Assembly: GCA_002110485.1 (NCBI GenBank)
Contig: MOWL01000067.1
Span: 3,906,001 to 3,970,000 of the forward strand
Direction: 5' to 3'
Source of the DNA: Emergomyces orientalis
Taxonomy: Eukaryota > Ascomycota > Eurotiomycetes > Onygenales > Ajellomycetaceae
DNA length: 64,000 nt
Positions 37,401-46,642 of the stretch are shown piece by piece (the stretch's first letter is position 1; every line of letters starts with the position of its first letter). The translations under genes and the position numbers were made by a program. Below the pieces are notes generated by a model. That model had not been told where the DNA came from and did not search any database. It saw only the letters and a program-made list of their open reading frames with translations.

Positions 37401-38068
37401 CGTATTTCCCAGATTCAATCGTATGAGGATCATAAGCATCGGCATTCTTCTCTTTCTCGACTTTTGGTTTCTTTTCGGAAATTTTGGGCGCGGCAGGTGG
37501 AGCGGCAGAGCCTTTTTTGGCCTTCTTTTCGGCGAATTTCTTCATCTTCTCTGCCTTCTTTCGTTCCTTCTCAACTACATACCAAAATACCTGTTAGTCA
37601 GACGCATTTCCCACTCATGAATCATGACCCCGCAACACAATGTGTGTCGCAAAACCCCACAACCAAAACTCCAACAAGTAAATTTACTATAAAAGGAAGA
37701 ACATACGCTCTCTCTCCGACTTCTCCTTCTGCCCCTCCTGGGCTCCAATCGCCACATTTTTTACAATTTCATTCTCGGTTGGAGGGGTAGGAGTGGCTGC
37801 TTGCTGCGGAGCTAGAGAGACGAATAACCCCAGACAATCAGTTCTTGCGAGTTTCAGAGATATTTACCCCATTGGCCCACTTACCAGGAGCTTGCTGTGC
37901 TGGATTCGACGCCATGCTAAATAATCTTGGTCTTGGTCTTGGTCTAGGTCTTGGTCTTGTTGTTGTTGGAGCAGTTGCCCATCGCGCAAAGCGCGGAGTA
38001 ACTAGTCGTCGGAGAAGTATCTTGGAGCTTCGGGAGGGGTAAATCGGGTTGAGGAGGAGGGATGTCAA
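34490..38068 (-). CDS. VAS1: Valyl-tRNA synthetase, cytosolic and probable mitochondrial forms
   Basis: Exons 38068-37885, 37811-37707, 37574-35562 and 35493-34490 encode 1101 residues counted from a TTG at 38068, or 1050 from the first ATG at 37915. ValRS charges tRNA-Val; one gene commonly serves cytosol and mitochondria in fungi. The class I signatures are present: HMGH (residues 193-196 of the long form, in PPNVTGDLHMGHGLTN) and KMSKS (697-701). The anticodon-binding region starts TTGGGDINFDIQ and GYRRFCNKIYQATRYVLGKL across the last splice. The C terminus is a charged coiled coil (residues in VKAEVRELEEKKLRDAESE). Upstream of ATG 37915 the frame is open for about 50 codons and encodes a basic, acid-free, Ser/Leu/Arg-rich leader (LRRLVTPRFARWATAP plus Arg-Pro repeats) typical of a mitochondrial targeting peptide. 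It contains no ATG. Confidence 0.93.
37926..37959 (-). repeat. Hexanucleotide repeat encoding Arg-Pro dipeptides
   Basis: About five to six CTTGGT-like units on the plus strand (CCAAGA on the coding strand) encode the RPRPRPRPR run in the predicted mitochondrial leader of ValRS. The array is likely to vary in length between strains. Confidence 0.75.
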
Positions 38069-38808
38069 GTTTGTATAGATATTTTTTTCTTCTCACGAGA
38101 GTGGCATTCCCTGTGTTGGGAAGTGGGGTTAATGAGTAATCGGTTAGAGGGACGAAGAGATTTTGAATAAAATTGAAAGCAATTTTTACTTACAGAAGCC
38201 TGTTGGTTCCTAAATTTATTTGATTTCTTTTCTCGTTAACTCTTTTCGGCGCGATACGATTTTTGCAGGTGAGTTGAGTCATTGGAAGTATGGATGAGTC
38301 ACGTGAGCTTAAACTGCCAGCTACTCATATGTGGATAGGGGGACTGGGATATATTGAATTAATTAATCAGGCTACAAAGAATACGTCAGAGGCCAGAGGG
38401 AAAGCGATGATAGTAATAAATAAATCGTATTGTGTTTCTCTACGCATGATAAACTAAACGAGAAGAAGAAAGTGGTGGACAAGGAGGATTGAATTTTCAA
38501 AAACCAGCCCATATACCTGACTTTAAAAAGCAAGGAAAAAGAGGAAAAGGACGTAACGAATGCAGAAATGACAGGGTTCATAAACAGTTCTTCATCATGT
38601 ACTTCTTGAACGGTCATGCAGGAAGTTCCGTAAATAACGCCGCGAGGTGCCATAAACCTATCGTCATGTCCTCCGTTTTCAAGGGTAGGTTTGTCGTACG
38701 AGAAAAAGGTGAGTGAGCGAAATGTGTGATATGAAAATGGGGGGCAGGGTAAAGGTCGAAAAGGGAGGAATGGGGCAGAGGTGTGTAATAGTGTAGAAAT
38801 AGAGTAGA
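38069..38808. other. Intergenic region between VAS1 start and CKA1 end
   Basis: This holds the VAS1 promoter (listed sites) and the CKA1 3' region. The latter is purine-rich on the plus strand. The 146-codon minus frame at 38372-38812 begins after the CKA1 stop and is Phe/Ser/Leu-rich; I consider it untranslated. Confidence 0.55.
38275..38301. promoter_or_regulatory. Two TGAGTCA (Gcn4/CpcA-type) sites upstream of VAS1
   Basis: TGAGTCA occurs at 38275-38281 and 38295-38301; the second is fused to a CACGTG core (TGAGTCACGTGAG). They lie about 210-230 bp upstream of the TTG leader start and 360-385 bp upstream of ATG 37915. TGA(C/G)TCA is the established binding site of Gcn4/CpcA, which activates amino-acid and tRNA-synthetase genes in fungi. 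Function here is inferred. Confidence 0.6.
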
Positions 38809-40141
38809 TCAAGGGTGAGTTGGTGTTCCGCTGTTCTGGAGTGCTTGGGCTGCGGCAGCGCGGACAGGTGCGAAATAAGGATGCGCCATTGCCTCCTGCG
38901 CAGTGAGACGGTCCTGGAGGGCAAAGTTAGCTTAAATGCAAAATGTTTAAAGAAATATAATATTAAAAGCGGGGTAATTTTTTTAAAAGAAAACATACAG
39001 CATGGTCATATCTGAGCAATTTGTCCAGGAAATCTATAGCTTCAGGGCTGACGAATCTTTGATTTTCGGCATTGACAAAAGAATGCCAGTTCTTTTTAGG
39101 GAAAGGCGAAAGGATTTCGTCGTACTGAGGATCAAGCTCTATGTCGTACTTGTCGAGGTATTCAAATAGCTCATCGGTACCCAAGACTTTTGCGATTTTG
39201 ACTAACTGGTCTGAGTTGCTGTTGCCGTGAAAAAACGGCTCTTTCCGGAATATCATCGAGGCAAACATAGCCCCTAATGACCACATGTCGAGTGAATAGT
39301 CGTATTCTTGGAAATCTACGAGGAGTTCTGGTCCTTTAAAATACCGCGACGCAACACGGACATTGTATTCCATCCCTTGATGGTAGAATTCAGCCAAGCC
39401 CCAGTCTATGAGTCGGAGCTACATTAGAGAAAAGAAGAAGTTAGTATTCGAGAATCATGGCGACTTAACGGGATCAAAGCCAAGACAAACTTTTCGGCGT
39501 TCATGATCTATCATGACGTTATGGGGCTTCACATCTCGATGCATTATGCCTTTGCTGTGGCAAAAATCCAAAGCCTTTAGTAGCTCGAAGATGTAGTACC
39601 TCACATCGTAGTCGACAAATCGAGGGTACAGCGTTCGGAAGTCGGTGTTGTTAACATATTCGAAAACCAAGCTGGGGGTTTTGCTCTGGCTGTCGCGGAC
39701 GACATCTAATAGAGGTATCACATTGGGCCCGCCAGACAGGTTTTGTAGGATCTTAATCTCTCTCTTGATCTTCTTCTTCTTCACCGGCTTCAGTACCTTG
39801 ATAACACATTTTTGGTAGTTGACCACATTTATCCCCTCAAAAACTTCTGAATATTTCCCCCGCCCTGTTCGATAAAACAATAACCAACGTTAGCTCATGT
39901 GCCATTTATTATACTGGGAGGAAGCACCCTTCCCCCTTCCCAACACTGTAGCCTGTTAATTACAGGCCCCACCTATGACGGGGTCTTCGTTCGTAGTCGC
40001 TTCTCCCTCCTTTGGATTGAACATACCGATCTTCCTCACAACCTCATAGTTCTCCAGCACACCCCAGGATATGCTCACACTGTCATAATCCCAATAGGAT
40101 TTGGGCATCTGCTGATTCACATCCGCATAGACTCGTGCCAT
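38809..40141 (-). CDS. CKA1: Casein kinase II catalytic (alpha) subunit
   Basis: Exons 40141-40027, 39864-39491, 39418-38999 and 38913-38809 encode 337 residues, the standard CK2-alpha length. CK2 is a constitutive acidophilic Ser/Thr kinase of nucleus and cytoplasm that works with a beta subunit. The glycine loop GRGKYSEVFEG spans residues 39-49, restored by the first splice. Catalytic Lys is K61 (CVIKVLKP), followed by the CK2-specific basic cluster KKKKIKRE from K67. HRD is MHRDVKPHN (D149). The metal-binding motif is DWG, as in CK2 rather than DFG, at D168-G170. The GPELLVDFQEYDYSLDMWSLG block is diagnostic. The last exon gives DRLTAQEAMAHPYF. The junction yields RYDHADRL, where Gln is usual in place of Ala. 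Confidence 0.95.
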
Positions 40142-40721
40142 GATGCCAGTTTACCGCCTTCTGGCTTCTATCCCAAGAAACGCCGCCCACAGATCGAATT
40201 TGCGAAAATGGGGAAAAAAATAGCAACAGGAACAATGAGAGAAACAAAACGGGAGAGCGAAGGTCTTAAGACTATACGCGAAGCAGGCGAAATAAGTGTT
40301 GCCTGACGCTGTAGCTGAAGGAGAGTCAAGCGACAAACCGGCGGGAGGTGTATTAGCGGATATATCCTCAAGAAACAGCAAGAAATGCGATCAGACTCAA
40401 CTCTCGCTCAGTCTTTCTTGATCGACAAAAAACAGCTTCAAAGCCCGCAGGTCACATGATGCGCCCAAAACCCCGCGAGAGCGCACGGATCATGTAACTA
40501 GCACTAAAATAGACTAATGCGGATCGTTCGGATTAGATATATTCCGATTCTTGCGCTTATGTAACTACGGACTAGTAAACCAAAGCTCTCCCGAAAAGGA
40601 AAAGTCCGAGGCTCAAGACATTCCTTTTTGATAACATCCTCTCAGTCATATCCAAGACATCAAACCGGTGTATCGCGATAGCAGGGAGAAGGGTGGGCTG
40701 GATGGCAAAGGTTCAGCCATT
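40142..40721. promoter_or_regulatory. Shared divergent promoter of CKA1 and RPP1
   Basis: The 580 bp between two divergent start codons probably serve both a kinase gene and an RNase P/MRP subunit gene. I see no canonical TATA box. The frame at 40668 begins with GTG and simply extends upstream of the RPP1 ATG. Confidence 0.5.
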
Positions 40722-41768
40722 ATGTTCTACGATCTAAATGTTCCATACATGCCCAACGACCCTGAAATCTCCAACACCCTCTCTTTCCTATCTGAACGTG
40801 AGTTATTCACCTTCGCGCAGAGCCCAAAGCCACCACGCCCATGTATACGAAACCACCATGCTAACCCTTCGACAGTCGGCTACACAACCATAGCCCTCTC
40901 CCAACCCATCTCTGGAAAACTCCCCGCAGACCCCTCCCCGCCCCCTCTACCCCCCAATCCCCCCAAATCCCTCACTCTGCTCACCCGCATAACCGTCATC
41001 GTTTCCGACCCGGCCCAAAATCAGCGCCTCACCCCTCTCTCGCAACAATACTCCCTCATCGCCCTGCGGCCCGTGAACGAAAAATGCCTCACCCTCGCCT
41101 GCAACAGTCTGGACTGTGACATCATCTCCCTCGACCTCTCCTCCCGCCTCCCGTTCCACTTCAAATTCAAAACCCTCGCCGCAGCCATCGCCCGCGGCAT
41201 CCGCTTCGAGATCTGCTACGGCCCCGGCGTCACCGGTAGCGGCGCTGAGGCGCGCAGGAATTTAATTGGTAACGCTGCATCGCTGATTCGCGCGACGCGC
41301 GGGAGGGGGATTATTATCTCGAGTGAGGCTAGGAGGGCGTTGGGATTGCGGGCGCCCTTTGATGTGGTAAATTTGGCGTGTGTGTGGGGGCTTACGCAGG
41401 AGAGGGGGAAGGAGGCGCTGTGTGACGAGGCCAGGAAGGTTGTGGCATTGGCGGGGATGAAGAGGAGGAGTTGGAGGGGGATTGTGGATGTGGTGTATGG
41501 CGGGGAGAAGCCGGAGAAGGAGGGGAAGGAGAGGAAGGATAAGAATGGCAACAAGATTAAGAATAAGAATATGAAAGGTGAAGGAATGGGGAATGGGAAT
41601 GGCGTGAAGAGGAAGGCTGAGACTGAGACTGAATCGAATGCTGAGCCCCAGGCGCCGTTGTCGAAACGTGAATTGAAACGGAGGGCTAAGCGGGCTAAGT
41701 TTCAGGAATCGGGTGTTGATGATAATTCGACAGCTTCCCCCATGCCCGATGGGGAGAAATCATTATGA
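40722..41768 (+). CDS. RPP1: RNase P/MRP protein subunit Rpp1 (Rpp30)
   Basis: Exon 1 is 40722-40797 and exon 2 is 40876-41768; the 78-nt intron (GTGAGT...CAG) is a multiple of three and stop-free. The product is 322 residues. Rpp1/Rpp30 is a PHP-like TIM-barrel subunit of nuclear RNase P and RNase MRP, acting in 5' maturation of pre-tRNA and in rRNA processing. MFYDLNVPY is the usual N terminus, and splicing creates FLSELGYTTIALSQPISGK, the family pattern. Further blocks are RITVIVSDPAQNQRL, SLIALRPVNEKCLTLAC, DIISLDLSSRLPFHFKFK and RGIRFEICYGPGV, then NAASLIRATRGRGIIIS and RAPFDVVNLACVWGL. The C terminus adds a Lys/Asn/Glu-rich, basic disordered tail with SKRELKRRAKRAKF. ATG 40722 is chosen because the frame upstream has no ATG. 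Confidence 0.92.
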   Translation: MFYDLNVPYMPNDPEISNTLSFLSERELFTFAQSPKPPRPCIRNHHANPSTVGYTTIALSQPISGKLPADPSPPPLPPNPPKSLTLLTRITVIVSDPAQNQRLTPLSQQYSLIALRPVNEKCLTLACNSLDCDIISLDLSSRLPFHFKFKTLAAAIARGIRFEICYGPGVTGSGAEARRNLIGNAASLIRATRGRGIIISSEARRALGLRAPFDVVNLACVWGLTQERGKEALCDEARKVVALAGMKRRSWRGIVDVVYGGEKPEKEGKERKDKNGNKIKNKNMKGEGMGNGNGVKRKAETETESNAEPQAPLSKRELKRRAKRAKFQESGVDDNSTASPMPDGEKSL

Positions 41769-42206
41769 TCTGCCGATATTTTTCTTTGATTTCTCTCTCT
41801 CTTTTTTTCTTGTGGGAATTTGGCGTTGTTTCTGTATGATACGGTAGGGTAGCTACCGGATAAGCTTCTATGCATCCGTAAGGAAATATTTCTCGAACGT
41901 GAATATGATAATTCTACATTGAACTGGGCTGAAACTGACGAGGACTACAAATCCAAATTTGGATGTGCAAGGAAACAAAAAAAAAAGCAAGGTATGCAAT
42001 ACATGAATGGCAATGGATTAGAATACACAGGACAAAAAGCTTGAAAATTACTCCCAACTTCCAAGTAGTGTGTATACAACAGCAACAGCAGAACGAAACA
42101 CCTCCAAAAACAAAAGAAAAGCGCAAGGCCTGCTTGGTCCTCTCCATGACACGGCATTAGCACATACGTCTGGTTTCGTCTATATAAACAATCCCCATCC
42201 TCCATC
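41769..42206. other. Convergent intergenic gap
   Basis: Convergent 3' regions of RPP1 and the secreted Pro/Thr/Ala-rich protein. An A9 run lies near 41978. No gene is seen. Confidence 0.5.
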
Positions 42207-43656
42207 CTACCCTCCAAGTCTCAATGTTAGCGCGCTATGAAGTGTCATGGTGTTGATGTCAAAAGTCTCCGCTACTGCTGGGTCTGGCTCTGGTGCTGCT
42301 GTTTCCACTGGTGCTACTGTGATCCCTGTTTGTGTTGAATCCGCATCTGTTTCTGCCGCCGCATCTGTTACGGTGGCGCTGACTTCTGTATCATCTGTTC
42401 CTTGTTGTGTGAAATCTGCGTCCGTTTTTGTTGCTGGGTCCTCTGTGGTTAACCAAACATACTCCGCCGTTGCTGTCGCCCGTGTTGCTACTGGCTGCGT
42501 CACATCCGCCTCTGTTGCTGCTGGTTTTTTAGGATCAGCATTTGTTGGTGCTATTTCTGTCGGTGCTGCAGGCGCAGGTTCATTTGGTGTTACAAGCTCA
42601 ATTCCACTGGTAGCCCGGTCTCCCGTTGGGGCAATAGGTGCATCAGTGGCGGTCATTATACCATCCTCTGGTGGTACTGGGAGAGCTATAGGGGGCAAGG
42701 GAAGTGCCAAGGTGCTAGAAATTTGAACGTCCGGAATAGCTGGAAAGGCGATGCTGGCGGTTACGGTGCCGTTGGTTGATGGGAAGAATGGCACTGCAGC
42801 CGCTGTGCTGGAAATTTGAATCCCTGGAATCGATGGAGAAGCGATGGTGGCGAGTGTTGTTGGCGCCGGTACTCCTCCTAGGTCGACGGTCGTTGCCAAA
42901 TTCACGGCCGGAATGCCAAAAAAGTGGAATGGACAGAGGCACTGGCAATCACAGGCGTCCGCGGCAATATCTGCCTGCTGGACTTGGGTAGTCGGAATCG
43001 CAAATGGTGCAGTTTGGGCTGGAACAGCGGATGAAAGCTGTATCGAGGCAGGGCCTAGAGGCTCTGCTGCCAGTTGAAATGGCATGGGTGATGGAACGTG
43101 TCCGGCAGACTGTACTGGTACTGGAGTGCGAGGCCCGGATTGGAATGGCATTACTGCTGGTGAATGTGCAGGAGAAGGTACTGGGGAGAACGGCGCTGCT
43201 TGTCCTGGTTCTTGTACGTGAACGTTTGAACCGTGCCCTGAAATTATGGCATTGACGACGACGTCTCCCTTGTGCAATGTTACGCCATTATGAGTTTGAG
43301 GGAGGGCAATCCCAACGGCACCGGCTATGTGAGCCTACGATTGTCAGCCATTTTCAAAAATGTATCGAAGGGGTTGGCAAATACATTTGGTGACCGAGCG
43401 TTGATTATATTGTCTGGTTCAAGATCGCTTCCCTAGAACAGAGTTAGGAAGAAAACGAAGCGCATTTCTGGCTTAGGAATTCTACCTGCTGGGAGAATTT
43501 CCAGTGCTTTCTGGAGCCTAGTATTCTTGCATTCGTTGGACCCTATAGGTAGATTCGATCAGTCCCATCCCATTCGTAGGACGACAGCGCAGAACGTACT
43601 CCTGATATCCCAAGCAATACAAGCACAAGGCAGGTCGCGGAGAGATGTCTTATCAT
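42207..43656 (-). CDS. Secreted Pro/Thr/Ala-rich protein with a Cys cluster, function unknown
   Basis: Four exons, 43656-43600, 43542-43486, 43432-43385 and 43334-42207, all joined in phase 0 by introns of 50-57 nt, encode 429 residues. Exon 1 is a signal peptide (MIRHLSATCLVLVLLGISG). Exons 2-4 then give GPTNARILGSRKHWKFSQQ, GSDLEPDNIINARSPN and AHIAGAVGIALPQTHNG, before a segment GDVVVNAIISGHGSNVHVQE. The body is Pro/Ala/Thr/Val-rich. A compact Cys cluster DACDCQCLCPFHFFGIPAV is the only feature that looks structured. Two near-repeats are visible, IPGIQISSTAA and IPDVQISSTLA. The Thr-rich part suggests O-glycosylation. There is no C-terminal hydrophobic GPI signal. It may be a cell-wall or surface protein; I do not recognise the family. 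Confidence 0.7.
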
Positions 43657-45128
43657 TTCTTTTCGCAGGTTGTAGAATCCTCGTGGCCTCGAAGATATTA
43701 GCTCCCGGTCCCACCAACCGTACGCTGGATTGTTGAAGGAATCAAGTGACAGTAATTCGCAGGTCAACCTGCATAGCAGTCCAACAAATAGGCAATATTG
43801 AATGGAGAGACGAAGACAACGATCGTGTTGGCGACGGTAACGAGCGACAAGTTCAACAAGGATAAGAAGAAATGTGAAGTTCATAAAAAGAGGGTACACA
43901 TGGAAGAAATTTCTAATTTTGTGATCAACACCAGGTTAATCATAACAGTAGAGAGGTGTTCGATTTTTTTTCCAAGGGGGGAAGAGGGGATTTAGCCAAC
44001 TGCCAGTTCATTTTCTTGACAGCCGTATTCCCCCTTATCAATCCCGCCTTTTGCTTCGGAAATAGTCAATGGTCATACACCAACAGTATCATGATAGTCT
44101 AGGCCGTCATGCTCCGTCATGCTCCGTCATGCTGTTTGTATGAGGGAAACGTGTTTAGCCAGGCAGTAAGATGTGCCATCATTGAAAGTTGCAGCAATAT
44201 CGCATTGAGGCTGGTGAAGTCTCAAACAGGGGTTGTCTCAACTCGACAACATGAGGCCTAGAGAATTATGCTTCCTCACACCAACCCAGATAGGTCCTGA
44301 GTTACATGTTCATATTTGTGGCTATTTCAAGAGGCTCCGTTGTAATAAGCTCCCATCCACAGGATCTATGTAATATCTCATCAAATGAAAGGCTGGCGGT
44401 TCAGTATACGCGAGGTTGCTAGCTGGCATTTTAATCACACCCTCCACAATTCATGTAATGAAATTCTTTTGTGAGGGATCTGCGGTTAATAGAAGTAGCA
44501 GTAGAAACTGATTTTGACAGAATTTCACGGAGAAAACAATGAGCCCTTTGCTTTATGGAATGGTCTGTGAATGACCTGCATTTTCAATTTGTCGCGGCTG
44601 GCAATTGGTTGGTTTCTTCGCCTGGGACCTGGGCTGGGACTTGTCATTGTCAGTCACAGTTAAGCCTTACCTAAGGTCCTATCTTGGCCCATTTTAGGGG
44701 CTTATGTTAGGGGCCTGGTGTAGGGATGCTTTGAAGTATGCCCAAATCGCAAGTAAACCAAGAAACAAAACAGGGCGTTCTCTGCAATTGCCTACGTGAT
44801 CCCCGCACAGGAACTCAGGATCAAACCCATGAAGACTACGTAACAATTGGATAACATTTTTTTTCCCGCAAAACTGAGAATGCTAATCGCCCAAGGTTTG
44901 CATTGTTTGCACACTTATCAAGCCCGCTGGTTCTAGTTTCGCGCTAACCAAAATCTCGTTAAAGCTCTGTCGCGTGAACTCTTGGCGCAAACCATCGGCC
45001 TCCGATAATATTTTGCGGAAAAGAAAACTCCGTGCCAGACCTTCGACCTGTTCTCGGAGAAACCTCAACCTTTCAAAATATCACGGGGCGGATATTTACA
45101 TACATACATATATACCCCGCCTTTCACA
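43657..45128. other. Intergenic region (about 1.5 kb)
   Basis: This separates divergently transcribed genes: the secreted protein on minus and RPF2 on plus. It includes a short tandem repeat at 44105-44133 and a T-run at 44859-44866. No gene is supported. Confidence 0.5.
44105..44133 (+). repeat. Short 10-bp tandem repeat
   Basis: CGTCATGCTC is repeated almost three times (2.9 units) without mismatch. It is probably a minisatellite born by slippage. Confidence 0.75.
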
Positions 45129-46268
45129 ATGCTTAGAGAAGTGTATGTTTACCTCCAATTGTTTTGGTTACCATCGGTCGCACAGAAAAATTATATCTCC
45201 GATTCTTCCTCCTCCATCACTACCAAGAGAGGAACTAACCAGAGGGGGAAAAAATTGCCCAACAAAGCTAACACAATTAATCACAGAAAACCTAAGAACC
45301 CGCGCACTGCACGCATCCTCAAGGCGCGGGAACCGCAACTCATCGAGCCGGTGAAGCGCATCCTCCTCCTCCACGGGCCCAAATGTCCCCAGCCCTTGAA
45401 CACAGTCCTCAAAACCTTCCACGCCCTCACGAAACCGCACTCAGTCCTCTTCCATAAGAAAAACGAAAATATCCACCCATTCGAGAATGTAGAGGGTATT
45501 GAGTTCCTCGCAGGGAAAAACGAATGCGGCATCGTTGTCTTCGGCAGCAGTAATAAGAAACGGCCCAACTGCGTAACGCTGGTGCGCATCTATAACTCCA
45601 AGGTGCTGGATATGTGTGAGATGCTGTTGTTGGGTGGGCAAGTGGACCAAGGGAACGAGGTGGAGAAAGAAGAGATGAAGAAAATGAAGTTGAATATTGG
45701 GGTTGGGATGAAGCCGATGATGTTGTTTGCGGGCAGTGCGTGGGAGGACGCTACGTCACCTGTTTATGCGATGCTGAAGAGCATGTTTTTGGATATGTTT
45801 AAGGGGGAGGAGACAGATAAGATTGATGTGGAAGGCTTGCAGTATCTACTTACGGTTGCGGCGGAGGAGCCAGTGGAAGGCACTCAGCCAGTTATTCATT
45901 TGAGGTGGCATAAGATTCGGACGAAGAAAAGTGGGCAGAAGCTTCCGCGTGTGGAGCTGGATGAAGTTGGACCGAAGTTTGATTTTAGAATTGGGAGAGT
46001 AAAAGCGGCGGATGAGGATGTCATGAAAGAGGCTATGAAACAAGGGAAGAGGCCGAATGAGGAGGCGAAGACGAAAAAGAATGTCGGCATGGATGCTATT
46101 GGTGATAAAATTGGGCGGGTTCATCTTGGTCGCCAGGATCTTACTGGTTTGCAAACGAGGAAGATGAAGGGGTTGAAACGGAGAGCTGGCGTTGATGATG
46201 ACGTGGAGATGATGGATGTAGATGAGGTAGCTGAAGACGATACCAGAAAAAAGGCGAAGATGGGCTAA
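45129..46268 (+). CDS. RPF2: Ribosome biogenesis factor Rpf2 (Brix domain)
   Basis: The first coding exon is only 14 nt (45129-45142); after a 144-nt intron (GTATGT...CACAG) exon 2 runs 45287-46268, giving 331 residues. Rpf2 with Rrs1 recruits the 5S RNP into the pre-60S particle in the nucleolus. The splice produces MLREVKPKNPRTARILKARE, the expected Rpf2 start; unspliced DNA gives an unlikely insert. Brix-domain motifs follow: ERRORless blocks KPHSVLFHKKNENIHPFE, GKNECGIVVFGSSNKKRP and RIYNSKVLDMCEMLL, then KPMMLFAGSAWED and HLRWHKIRTKKSGQKLPRV. The C-terminal tail is basic and then acidic (DDVEMMDVDEVAEDD). The intron is a multiple of three and open, so naive annotation would add 48 false residues. 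Confidence 0.93.
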   Translation: MLREVYVYLQLFWLPSVAQKNYISDSSSSITTKRGTNQRGKKLPNKANTINHRKPKNPRTARILKAREPQLIEPVKRILLLHGPKCPQPLNTVLKTFHALTKPHSVLFHKKNENIHPFENVEGIEFLAGKNECGIVVFGSSNKKRPNCVTLVRIYNSKVLDMCEMLLLGGQVDQGNEVEKEEMKKMKLNIGVGMKPMMLFAGSAWEDATSPVYAMLKSMFLDMFKGEETDKIDVEGLQYLLTVAAEEPVEGTQPVIHLRWHKIRTKKSGQKLPRVELDEVGPKFDFRIGRVKAADEDVMKEAMKQGKRPNEEAKTKKNVGMDAIGDKIGRVHLGRQDLTGLQTRKMKGLKRRAGVDDDVEMMDVDEVAEDDTRKKAKMG

Positions 46269-46642
46269 GGCAGGTAATGGGGATCGTGGCTTTTCTCCTT
46301 AATTTTTAATTGTGCGTTAGCATGGCGTTATATATCTGGGCCGGGTTGGTTTTTAAACGGGACTTTTGCAACATTTGATGCATGTGAAAGTAATTATTTT
46401 AAAAGTGTTATTATTGAGCAGGTAAATCGAAGAAATGGATATATCAATACAAAATGGCCTCTGCGGTACGCCAATGCGCCTGGATATGACGCTAATAATG
46501 TATATATATGTAAAGATATATACAGATCCCGGAAAGAAAGAGTAGAAACAAAAGAAAAATACATGCTTGGCATCAGCAGCTAGGTAGATGTTCCTACCAG
46601 GGTGGTACTGATATACCAGGGTTTATGCGTCAGCAGATCCGG
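46269..46642. other. Convergent intergenic gap after RPF2
   Basis: AT-rich, with a TATATATATG run near 46501. It is probably the 3' end region of RPF2 and of the minus-strand orphan exon. No ORF is credible. Confidence 0.45.

Noticed and set aside
38372..38812. Minus-strand 146-codon frame
   Set aside because: It follows the CKA1 stop and is Phe/Ser/Leu-rich translation of a pyrimidine-rich 3' region.
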